This document shows positions 1 to 9,320 of a stretch of 64,000 nt of DNA, piece by piece. Position 1 is the stretch's first letter. Every line of letters begins with the position of its first letter. Source of the stretch: Blastomussa wellsi (Eukaryota; Cnidaria; Anthozoa; Scleractinia; Plerogyridae); NCBI GenBank assembly GCA_947652115.1, contig OX393566.1:15155994-15219993 (forward strand), given 5' to 3'. The notes under the pieces were generated by a model. The model was not told the DNA's origin. It did not search any database and saw only the letters and a list, made by a program, of their open reading frames with translations. Both the position numbers and the translations under genes were made by a program.

Positions 1-2
1 AA

Positions 3-146
3 GTTAGGGAAGTGGCTCACATAGACATAGTCAGCACCCATGAAGTCCATAAATACACATTTGTGTATGATGCTCCTGATTGGAGCAACATGAATGTCTT
101 CATCCCTGAATTAAAAGAAGATAAGATAAATTTAATTATACCATAA
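3..146 (+). CDS. possible 3' end of a gene entering from the left
   Basis: An open frame runs from the window edge to a TAA at 144-146 (about 47 codons, starting VREVAHIDIVS and ending LIIP). It holds no domain that I recognise. Its amino-acid mix looks protein-like rather than random. The frame could be a terminal exon whose upstream part lies outside the window, or chance. Confidence 0.25.
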   Translation, partial: VREVAHIDIVSTHEVHKYTFVYDAPDWSNMNVFIPELKEDKINLIIP

Positions 147-679
147 TCATAGTATAGCTATGTTTATCATTACGTCGTCTATTGCCATTAATGTGTCCAA
201 CCAGAGCTGATTGGCTGTCAAAACAAAGGTTCTTTTGTTCCAGTGGTTGGCAAATTTGAATATCAGTTCAGCTAGTTCAGTTCAGTTCATTTATTTGCCT
301 TTATAAATTATAATTATATTAATTAAATTAATCAAAAGAAATGTTTGTAAACAGTAAATATCACTATATAACTTTACAAACAATATATACCTAGAGAACA
401 TGTGGCTGGTTTTTTGAAGGATAGGAAAATTACAGACGCTGTGGCTTAATTGTGTTATTAAAAGACTTAGGTTTTTCAGTGGATCATGATTTAACTTATG
501 GATGGCATAATCAAACTTTTTGACAACCTCAACATGATAAGTAATAAGTGTGGAACATTATTATATATTATTATATTATTATGATTTGTGATCCTTGAGG
601 GCTACTCTTGAGATCAACTGTATCACCACTGGCCAACATACACTATAGTACTGTGGCTTATTAAAGTTCTTATTTTTTT
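147..679. other. non-coding AT-rich stretch
   Basis: I see no gene here. The sequence is AT-rich, with a short TTCAG tandem run near 266-290 and runs of TATTATTAT near 560-580, as found in 3' ends of degraded elements. Confidence 0.4.
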
Positions 680-1425
680 TCAATCATCAATGTCTAAACA
701 ATACAATATTTTCAGGTACCTTGGCCTCTGCATGACTTGAATTTGTCTCTGTATTCCTTGAATTTGATCAGCTTCAGTTAACTGGAAATCTTGTTGCAGT
801 CGCAGGTTTACTATCACAGCAAAGTATTGCTCTCTGTGGCACTTGCACAAACCAACACACGCATTCTGGCAGATGGGTGTATGTCTCAAGAAATACATTA
901 TTTGCCCACATTTTATCCTCTTCTGATTATCTTCATATGTGACAGTATGACTATTTCTTCTGAAGACACGTCCATACGACTTTGAGTGGAAGACTTCCCC
1001 ATGAATTTTTGCCCTTTTGAAAATCTGGCACCATCCCAAAGATTCTTCCCCACTCACATCTATGATTGCATTCTCCACATGTTGTGCAAGCTTTATATCT
1101 GAAAAGGCACCAAGTAAGTGCACCCCATTCTCAAGCTTTGTTGACCTGGAAAAAATATTAATCACATTACATGAGAAGAAACTGTTCAACAGTGTGAAAA
1201 TGATACATTGAAAAAGTTTGTTATAATTACCTACATTTCTTCTACAAAAGATCTCATGGCAAGTAATCTGCCATTCTGTAGAGCAAGATCATCTACAACA
1301 AAGTCAACCTTGAGTGGTTAAATTTGCTTGGAGGTACATGTGTACATGTACGGGTTGGGGAATAGTTTTCACCTAAGCAAAAAGAAAATCAACCGCCAAA
1401 TTGGTTTTCTCTTACAATGTGTTTC

Positions 1426-1595
1426 TGTTAGCCGTCACGCGTCACGCATTATGTTACACGTATTATGTTACCCATAGTGCTTTTCAGTTCTACCTCGTGC
1501 TTGACTAGGCGGCCATCTTGTCAGATATTAAAGGCTGTTTTGTTAACGTTTGTTCCTTGTGTCCTGCATTCTATAATAAGCCAAAGCTTATTACA
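1426..1595 (+). repeat. Gypsy LTR 1 (5')
   Basis: The LTR begins TGTTAGCCGTCACGCG and ends AAGCTTATTACA, giving TG...CA termini, and is 170 bp long. The upstream flank TTTC is the target duplication. Confidence 0.93.
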
Positions 1596-1613
1596 TGGTG
1601 TCAGGAGTGGGAT
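1596..1613 (+). promoter_or_regulatory. tRNA-Leu primer-binding site, copy 1
   Basis: TGGTGTCAGGAGTGGGAT directly follows LTR1. It is the exact complement of the 3' end, including CCA, of metazoan tRNA-Leu (ATCCCACTCCTGACA-CCA as I know it). The same 18 bases follow LTR2. Confidence 0.88.
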
Positions 1614-1759
1614 AACCAGAGTCTTCATCTACTCAACCTGGCTGTTCCTCAGTGACTTCGCCAAAACTCGCTCTCGACGAACTCATCTCGGCGATCGAGA
1701 ACTCTTGTCTCCATTGCTCAACTTTGCAAGCAGCACGTTCAGTACACTAATCGACCCTC

Positions 1760-3187
1760 TTGGTCACAATGGGTAAAGATCGACCCGTGTTCGACGCCTC
1801 ATCTGAAGACCGCCGTCGTGCGTTCAAGTTTTTTCTCGCCAATTTCAGAGATTTCTGTATTATGGAGGACTATGTGAATCCGGCCAAGGATTTTGACTCG
1901 GACGATTACTGGACATTAGTTAAACGCCCCAAGGCTATGGCGGCGCTTCGAAGAGCTTTTCCTCAAGCAGAATGGGACGTTCTCACAACCACTATTGACT
2001 CTCAAATCGCCGATGAAGACAAACAACACCCCGCCAAATGGCTAGCGAAACTTTCAAGTCACTACCTCGGACAGGAACCTGTCATACAATCCACTCACAA
2101 TTTTCTCCGCCTCTTAAAACAAGATCCAGCGATGAGCATTCAGCAGTGGCACACTCTAGTGCGACTAGAGTACCAGAAATGTAACTTCCCTTCAGCAGTA
2201 GATGACAGACTACAGCGAGACATTTTTGTAATTGGTCTCAATGACACTTTCAAAAACTTCAGAAGCGACCTCATTTCTCGGGAGAATCTGACCACTCTCA
2301 CCTTTGCACAAGTCATCAGTAAGGCCCGCGACTTTGAGGCCAGCCTTAAAACCGAGTCTGCAATCACCCGACACCAGCTAGAAGAATCAGTACACCAGAT
2401 CACACCTGGCGAGCAAACGGCTTACAAGGTCACACCCGATGCTGTCAAACCCAAAATCACTCAGCGCCCTTCCAAACCACCAGGACCACCTGCTCGATCG
2501 ACCAGTGGCTCGCTGATCTGCTTCTGGTGCGGCCGCAACGCACACGCAGCTCGTCGCAACTGCCCTGCAGCCAATGATACCTGTCACCGCTGTGGAAAAA
2601 GGGGCCACTGGCAACAAGTCTGCCGAGCATCAACTGCCAATGTAGTGGCTCAGGCCGACCCTGTTTTTGAGGCAAGCACTGCTCATGTCACCATTCATGA
2701 TGTCGCCCAAATTCAGTCTGCACCCAGAGGCATATTTGTAGACCTAGATCTCAGCTCCTCTCTCACCTCAGCATCGGCTCATTCTGTCCGCTTTCAGGTG
2801 GACTCTGGATGTTCTTGCAACACCATACACGCAAGTGATCTCAAGGAAATGGCTCCAGTTAAAGTCACACCTTCCAGTGTTCGTCTCCTCGACTACTCCA
2901 AAACCATCATTCCCACTGGAGGTCAGGCCACACTGCATTGTACTCACCGAGGCAAGCCCTATGAAGTGGTGGTCCAAATCATAACTGCAGAGAACTATTA
3001 TGCACCGCTTCTGGGATTGGCTGATAGTACTCGCATGGGCATCTTGAACTATGACATTGACACTGTCAATCAACTTCAGGCCTCTTCTGCACCCTCTCTG
3101 CCACCTCTCGGTGAGTTGACATTTGAATCAATTAAACATTACTATTCACATTTATTTGAGGGGCTGGGTGAGCTTACTAACGGATAA
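1760..3187 (+). CDS. gag-pro: Gypsy Gag-protease, copy 1
   Basis: A 475-residue ORF encodes retrotransposon Gag followed by an aspartic protease. The Gag helical region covers about residues 15-220. Two zinc knuckles follow at about 254-288 (CFWC...HxxxxNC, then CHRCGKRGHWQQVC). The protease active-site motif FQVDSGCSCNTI has its Asp near residue 348 and a later LLGLADSTRMG stretch. The likely initiator is the second Met (MGKDRP, 1769), or 1760. The frame ends at TAA 3185-3187, just after the point where pol has been deleted and integrase begins in the +1 frame. In the intact family RT would follow here. Confidence 0.88.
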   Translation: MVTMGKDRPVFDASSEDRRRAFKFFLANFRDFCIMEDYVNPAKDFDSDDYWTLVKRPKAMAALRRAFPQAEWDVLTTTIDSQIADEDKQHPAKWLAKLSSHYLGQEPVIQSTHNFLRLLKQDPAMSIQQWHTLVRLEYQKCNFPSAVDDRLQRDIFVIGLNDTFKNFRSDLISRENLTTLTFAQVISKARDFEASLKTESAITRHQLEESVHQITPGEQTAYKVTPDAVKPKITQRPSKPPGPPARSTSGSLICFWCGRNAHAARRNCPAANDTCHRCGKRGHWQQVCRASTANVVAQADPVFEASTAHVTIHDVAQIQSAPRGIFVDLDLSSSLTSASAHSVRFQVDSGCSCNTIHASDLKEMAPVKVTPSSVRLLDYSKTIIPTGGQATLHCTHRGKPYEVVVQIITAENYYAPLLGLADSTRMGILNYDIDTVNQLQASSAPSLPPLGELTFESIKHYYSHLFEGLGELTNG

Positions 3188-4109
3188 TGGCTTACTAACG
3201 GATAATGGCTCTCAATTCACCGCTGATCTATTCAAGCAATTTGCCACAACATACAAGTTCAATCACCTCACGTCATCTCCCTACTGGTCACAATCCAACG
3301 GACGAGCTGAAGCGGCCGTAAAGTCAGCCAAACACATCCTTCGCACAGCTCAAGATGTGGACCTGGCACTTCTGTCAGTGCGTAACACTCCACCTGCGGG
3401 TCACACGTTTTCTCCTGCTCAGAGATTGTTTGGCCGTGTACTCCGAAGCAACCTACCCCAACCACTCACAACTTTGGAGCCTCGCCCTTCTCCTCGTGAC
3501 AAAGTGGTTTTTGAACACGTGAATCGAAAACTACAGCAAAAGCAAGCTTATGATAAACATGCAAGACACATCCTTCCTGACTTCCCACCAGGCAGTTATG
3601 TCTATGCTAAGCCTCCCCTTAATGCACGGTCAAAGGCCTGGGTCCCTGGACAGATCACTGGCGCTGCTGGCCCTCGATCTTACTTCATCAAAACGGGCAC
3701 GGGGCAAATCAGACGAAACCGTGTTCAAGTGCAACTGGCACCCTGCTTTAACAATGTTGAACCACCATTTGAGACAACAAACAACTCCAACCTTCCTGAC
3801 AAACTGCGATCCTGCTCCTTAAATCCCACCTCGTCATCTACTTCATCTGCAACTCCCACTACGACATCGAGTGATGCCAGTTCATCATTTGCCTCGCCTG
3901 CAGTCCCAACTACAGTAACGAGTGATGTCAACCCCTCAGCCTCATCTGCATTGGCACCGCCCAGTTCAGCCCCTGAACAACCAACACCACTCTGCCCTCA
4001 CAGCACCCCTACCTCTCCTGCTCTTCCTCAGTCACCCAGTCAGCCAGCTCCTCAAATCACTACCCGTAGTGGTCGAGTTGTACGAAAACCTGCTCGCTAC
4101 TCTGACTGA
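3123..4109 (+). pseudogene. Gypsy integrase C-terminal half, copy 1
   Basis: From about 3170 the frame carries the second catalytic Asp (LLTDNG, then DNGSQF), the Glu in SPYWSQSNGRAEAAVK, and the usual Mag-type continuation (TPPAGHTFSPAQRLFGR, a GPRSYFIKTGTG fold, a Ser/Thr/Pro-rich tail, and TRSGRVVRKPARYSD at the end). The first catalytic Asp and the HHCC zinc domain are missing. An 18-bp direct repeat at 3173-3190 and 3191-3208 duplicates six codons around the Asp exactly at the deletion junction. The reading frame is open to 4109, but it is not a functional integrase. Confidence 0.85.
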
Positions 4110-4340
4110 CTGATTAATAACCTTCCTTTGTAGGTGATCTGTACCCACTGCTGTAGACACAGAAATTGTGGACCTGTTGAAGCTGACCGTGGAAATTCAA
4201 GGACCATCCATTTGGAACTGTTTGAGACGTTTAATTATTAAAACATTTTCATGATTTAACTCTGATCAGGACCGTCCTTTGGAACTGTCTTAGACATTTA
4301 ATGTATCATTGATTTATCATTTTTTTCTTTTGTTTTTTTT

Positions 4341-4353
4341 AAAAAGGAAGGTA
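4341..4353 (+). promoter_or_regulatory. polypurine tract upstream of LTR2
   Basis: AAAAAGGAAGGTA directly precedes LTR2. The same tract precedes LTR3 (7258-7270). It is the expected plus-strand primer site. Confidence 0.7.
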
Positions 4354-4523
4354 TGTTAGCCGTCACGCGTCACGCATTATGTTACACGTATTATGTTACC
4401 CATAGTGCTTTTCAGTTCTACCTCGTGCTTGACTAGGCGGCCATCTTGTCAGATATTAAAGGCTGTTTTGTTAACGTTTGTTCCTTGTGTCCTGCATTCT
4501 ATAATAAGCCAAAGCTTATTACA
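4354..4523 (+). repeat. Gypsy LTR 2 (shared, central)
   Basis: This 170-bp copy of the LTR serves as the 3' LTR of unit 1 and the 5' LTR of unit 2. The tRNA-Leu primer site repeats at 4524-4541. Confidence 0.93.
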
Positions 4524-4745
4524 TGGTGTCAGGAGTGGGATAACCAGAGTCTTCATCTACTCAACCTGGCTGTTCCTCAGTGACTTCGCCAAAACTCGCT
4601 CTCGACGAACTCATCTCGGCGATCGAGAACTCTTGTCTCCATTGCTCAACTTTGCAAGCAGCACGTTCAGTACACTAATCGACCCTCTTGGTCACAATGG
4701 GTAAAGATCGACCCGTGTTCGACGCCTCATCTGAAGACCGCCGTC

Positions 4746-6104
4746 GTGCGTTCAAGTTTTTTCTCGCCAATTTCAGAGATGGAGGACTATGTGAATCCGG
4801 CCAAGGATTTTGACTCGGACGATTACTGGACATTAGTTAAACGCCCCAAGGCTATGGCGGCGCTTCGAAGAGCTTTTCCTCAAGCAGAATGGGACGTTCT
4901 CACAACCACTATTGACTCTCAAATCGCCGATGAAGACAAACAACACCCCGCCAAATGGCTAGCGAAACTTTCAAGTCACTACCTCGGACAGGAACCTGTC
5001 ATACAATCCACTCACAATTTTCTCCGCCTCTTAAAACAAGATCCAGCGATGAGCATTCAGCAGTGGCACACTCTAGTGCGACTAGAGTACCAGAAATGTA
5101 ACTTCCCTTCAGCAGTAGATGACAGACTACAGCGAGACATTTTTGTAATTGGTCTCAATGACACTTTCAAAAACTTCAGAAGCGACCTCATTTCTCGGGA
5201 GAATCTGACCACTCTCACCTTTGCACAAGTCATCAGTAAGGCCCGCGACTTTGAGGCCAGCCTTAAAACCGAGTCTGCAATCACCCGACACCAGCTAGAA
5301 GAATCAGTACACCAGATCACACCTGGCGAGCAAACGGCTTACAAGGTCACACCCGATGCTGTCAAACCCAAAATCACTCAGCGCCCTTCCAAACCACCAG
5401 GACCACCTGCTCGATCGACCAGTGGCTCGCTGATCTGCTTCTGGTGCGGCCGCAACGCACACGCAGCTCGTCGCAACTGCCCTGCAGCCAATGATACCTG
5501 TCACCGCTGTGGAAAAAGGGGCCACTGGCAACAAGTCTGCCGAGCATCAACTGCCAATGTAGTGGCTCAGGCCGACCCTGTTTTTGAGGCAAGCACTGCT
5601 CATGTCACCATTCATGATGTCGCCCAAATTCAGTCTGCACCCAGAGGCATATTTGTAGACCTAGATCTCAGCTCCTCTCTCACCTCAGCATCGGCTCATT
5701 CTGTCCGCTTTCAGGTGGACTCTGGATGTTCTTGCAACACCATACACGCAAGTGATCTCAAGGAAATGGCTCCAGTTAAAGTCACACCTTCCAGTGTTCG
5801 TCTCCTCGACTACTCCAAAACCATCATTCCCACTGGAGGTCAGGCCACACTGCATTGTACTCACCGAGGCAAGCCCTATGAAGTGGTGGTCCAAATCATA
5901 ACTGCAGAGAACTATTATGCACCGCTTCTGGGATTGGCTGATAGTACTCGCATGGGCATCTTGAACTATGACATTGACACTGTCAATCAACTTCAGGCCT
6001 CTTCTGCACCCTCTCTGCCACCTCTCGGTGAGTTGACATTTGAATCAATTAAACATTACTATTCACATTTATTTGAGGGGCTGGGTGAGCTTACTAACGG
6101 ATAA
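4746..6104 (+). pseudogene. Gypsy Gag-protease, copy 2 (11-bp deletion)
   Basis: This is the same protein as copy 1 from MEDYVNPAKDF onward. Copy 2 lacks the 11 bases corresponding to 1853-1863, which shifts the frame. Translation from the native start near 4697 therefore terminates or misreads, and the surviving ORF begins with an artificial leader (MRSSFFSPISE). The zinc knuckles and the DSG protease motif are unchanged. Confidence 0.85.
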
Positions 6105-7026
6105 TGGCTTACTAACGGATAATGGCTCTCAATTCACCGCTGATCTATTCAAGCAATTTGCCACAACATACAAGTTCAATCACCTCACGTCATCTCCCTA
6201 CTGGTCACAATCCAACGGACGAGCTGAAGCGGCCGTAAAGTCAGCCAAACACATCCTTCGCACAGCTCAAGATGTGGACCTGGCACTTCTGTCAGTGCGT
6301 AACACTCCACCTGCGGGTCACACGTTTTCTCCTGCTCAGAGATTGTTTGGCCGTGTACTCCGAAGCAACCTACCCCAACCACTCACAACTTTGGAGCCTC
6401 GCCCTTCTCCTCGTGACAAAGTGGTTTTTGAACACGTGAATCGAAAACTACAGCAAAAGCAAGCTTATGATAAACATGCAAGACACATCCTTCCTGACTT
6501 CCCACCAGGCAGTTATGTCTATGCTAAGCCTCCCCTTAATGCACGGTCAAAGGCCTGGGTCCCTGGACAGATCACTGGCGCTGCTGGCCCTCGATCTTAC
6601 TTCATCAAAACGGGCACGGGGCAAATCAGACGAAACCGTGTTCAAGTGCAACTGGCACCCTGCTTTAACAATGTTGAACCACCATTTGAGACAACAAACA
6701 ACTCCAACCTTCCTGACAAACTGCGATCCTGCTCCTTAAATCCCACCTCGTCATCTACTTCATCTGCAACTCCCACTACGACATCGAGTGATGCCAGTTC
6801 ATCATTTGCCTCGTCTGCAGTCCCAACTACAGTAACGAGTGATGTCAACCCCTCAGCCTCATCTGCATTGGCACCGCCCAGTTCAGCCCCTGAACAACCA
6901 ACACCACTCTGCCCTCACAGCACCCCTACCTCTCCTGCTCTTCCTCAGTCACCCAGTCAGCCAGCTCCTCAAATCACTACCCGTAGTGGTCGAGTTGTAC
7001 GAAAACCTGCTCGCTACTCTGACTGA
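6040..7026 (+). pseudogene. Gypsy integrase C-terminal half, copy 2
   Basis: This fragment is identical to that of copy 1 apart from one visible substitution (C3897 to T6814, Pro to Ser in the Ser/Thr-rich tail). The same 18-bp junction duplication is present at 6090-6107 and 6108-6125, so the internal deletion predates the doubling of the element. Confidence 0.85.
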
Positions 7027-7270
7027 CTGATTAATAACCTTCCTTTGTAGGTGATCTGTACCCACTGCTGTAGACACAGAAATTGTGGACCTGTTGAAGC
7101 TGACCGTGGAAATTCAAGGACCATCCATTTGGAACTGTTTGAGACGTTTAATTATTAAAACATTTTCATGATTTAACTCTGATCAGGACCGTCCTTTGGA
7201 ACTGTCTTAGACATTTAATGTATCATTGATTTATCATTTTTTTCTTTTGTTTTTTTTAAAAAGGAAGGTA

Positions 7271-7440
7271 TGTTAGCCGTCACGCGTCACGCATTATGTT
7301 ACACGTATTATGTTACCCATAGTGCTTTTCAGTTCTACCTCGTGCTTGACTAGGCGGCCATCTTGTCAGATATTAAAGGCTGTTTTGTTAACGTTTGTTC
7401 CTTGTGTCCTGCATTCTATAATAAGCCAAAGCTTATTACA
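7271..7440 (+). repeat. Gypsy LTR 3 (3')
   Basis: This 170-bp LTR ends ATTACA and is followed by TTTC, the downstream copy of the target duplication. Confidence 0.93.
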
Positions 7441-9320
7441 TTTCCATCACGGGCCAATTAAGGTCCAACCTGCCTCCAGCATGGCAAATTGTGTACCATG
7501 TGATATAGCTCTTTCCTATATCGAAATTGAAGAGAAGGGTATGGGTATAGGTATGTGTATGTCTCAGATAGGACATCAAAAACAGAGAAACATTGATAAA
7601 CAATGTGTGTGCAATGGGAAATTATTATCCTACAGCTAGTACATATCTCCGTAATGGAGTTGAACCTGAAAACAAAAATGAAAATGCATATACTTCTGTT
7701 CTTTGCCAAACTTCATTCTTCTGTACAAGTTGTAGCTAGGCGAGTCTTTTTCCAGTTGTCTAGCAAGTTCTGGAGTAACCTTGACTGCAGACATTGAGGA
7801 TGCAATCTAAATGGACAATATAATCATACACATTGAAACCTTTAAAACGTTCCCTGGCAGAAAATTTAGGTTAAAATAAGCTTTCAGCTGCCAACCTATA
7901 TAGCTGCAGGCCCTGACTATCGAATGATAAAAAAGATGCCAATGAATGATTATAAAATAGCAAAAAGGAAAAAACACAGATGAAAAATGTGGGGGGCAAT
8001 TAAGGGCTCTCTTTCAACAAAAAAAGAGTTGAATAGTCACCATCTTTGTATAACTAATCATACTAACTTATCATACATGCAAGATACAATGTTGTGAAAC
8101 AAGTTGAAGGATTTAATAATGCATTACTACACTTTTAACCCACTTTTATTGTTTTTATAAGTTTTTCGTTACATGTAGGTCACCTGCATATCTATGTTCT
8201 GTGTTACATGGAACAGAGCAGTCAGCTCACCATTTGCATCTTCAAATTCGAATGCAGAATGTGCCCATAGTGGTCCATGATTACGAACAGAAGCATTGAT
8301 GTGGAGCAGATGAATGCTAATGTAAAGCAGATTATGGACATTCATGGCCATGGCGTTCACCTGAAAGAAAAGCAGACATCCTTGTCATTTTTGTTAATTG
8401 TAATGATTACAGTGATGGTTTGGATCAAGGAAAAGTATAAATCTTACAAATCTAATGATATTAAAAAACAAACTAACAAACAAAACATGAACAAACAGGG
8501 GGGTGACATACATATGTTTCAGTGAAAGTGTTAAAGTGACCTGTAATTGCAAATATTTAGGAATGTGTAATATTATCTAATAAGAAATCACAACAGACTG
8601 TAGCCTAATTACAGCATCTGTGAATCAACTTACCATAGGGGTCCTTATCTGGCGATTCATTCGTTTCACTAAAGTCGTTGCCACAAACTTCATTCTCCGG
8701 TTCCTCATCTGAAAACTGCATGTCACTCTCATAGTAGCTGCTGCAGGATCCATCACCTTCGGAATCACTCCAATTCATATCCAAAGAGCCAGCGCTGTTG
8801 TCTTCGGGTGAAGAAAATTGTTCATGGCTGTGGGGAGATACAGGCAAGGAGATGCCAGAATCTTGAAAGTGCTGTTCACAATCATCTGAATCGTTTGATA
8901 AGCCGAGGTTGAATGTCACACTTCCGAACAGCGCGTCGTTAATTTCCTCGGAGTTTTGAACATCATCATCTGTGCTGATTTGTCTGGTTTTATGATTTTG
9001 TCGATGGACAGTACTTTTGGGTTTTTGTAGGGATACATCTCTTCGATGAGTGTTGTAACGACCTCTTTTAGTTGGTCGGCTTTCCAACGGAACTGCAGCC
9101 AGATCCATGGAGCGTCAAGCGTCATGCACATGTACGCGCTGTCGTACGCGCTAGACCACAATGCACGGGCAGGCACTGGCACGTGATCAGAAAAGAGCGG
9201 GAATATTGTGAACTGCAAGTTGCTCACGCTTTGTGTCTTAGAGTGTCTTTGAGTATCTCCGCGTAATTTCAGCTTCATCAATTTCAATATTGTTTTCCGA
9301 GTTAATTGACGACACCTACT

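Larger units (their letters stand above)
1426..7440 (+). mobile_element. tandem pair of internally deleted Ty3/Gypsy (Mag-like) elements, three LTRs
   Basis: Three identical-looking 170-bp LTRs (1426-1595, 4354-4523, 7271-7440) bound two internal regions. The whole block is flanked by one 4-bp duplication, TTTC (1422-1425 and 7441-7444). The repeat period is 2928 bp from LTR1 to LTR2 and 2917 bp from LTR2 to LTR3. The 11-bp difference is fully explained by a deletion after 4780. Each unit encodes Gag and protease joined directly to the C-terminal half of integrase. Reverse transcriptase, RNase H and the integrase N-terminus are missing, so the units cannot move on their own. The block lies in an intron of the CACTA relic. 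Confidence 0.93.
680..9108 (-). pseudogene. CACTA/EnSpm-type (DUF4218) transposase relic, split by retrotransposons
   Basis: Minus-strand segments with splice-like edges read as one gene. Segment 8634-9108 is an acidic, Ser/Asp-rich N-terminal exon (MDLAAVPLESRP...) ending in a perfect GTAAGT donor. Segment 8184-8360 has a TTTCTTTCAG acceptor and contains NVHNLLYISIHLL and GPLWAHSAFEFEDANGEL, which I associate with the DUF4218 domain of Tnp2/CACTA transposases. Segment 7694-7784 reads KVTPELARQLEKD. Segment 1235-1308 reads VDDLALQNGRLLAM. Segment 680-1145 (TTTTTTCCAG acceptor, in-phase junction EEM/STKL) carries KIHGEVFHSKSYGR and CGQIMYFLRH, the usual C-terminal tract. The catalytic core expected between the first two segments is absent, and two junctions do not keep phase, so this is a dead remnant. 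Its intron hosts the Gypsy tandem at 1426-7440. A cellular gene with a DUF4218-like domain is the alternative. Confidence 0.5.

Noticed and set aside
1465..1776. 103-codon frame starting in the LTR (also at 4393 and 7310)
   Set aside because: It spans the LTR, primer site and leader of the Gypsy element, and is truncated differently at LTR3. It is not a protein.
7310..7639. Frame running from LTR3 into the flank
   Set aside because: It is a chance fusion of LTR and intron sequence.
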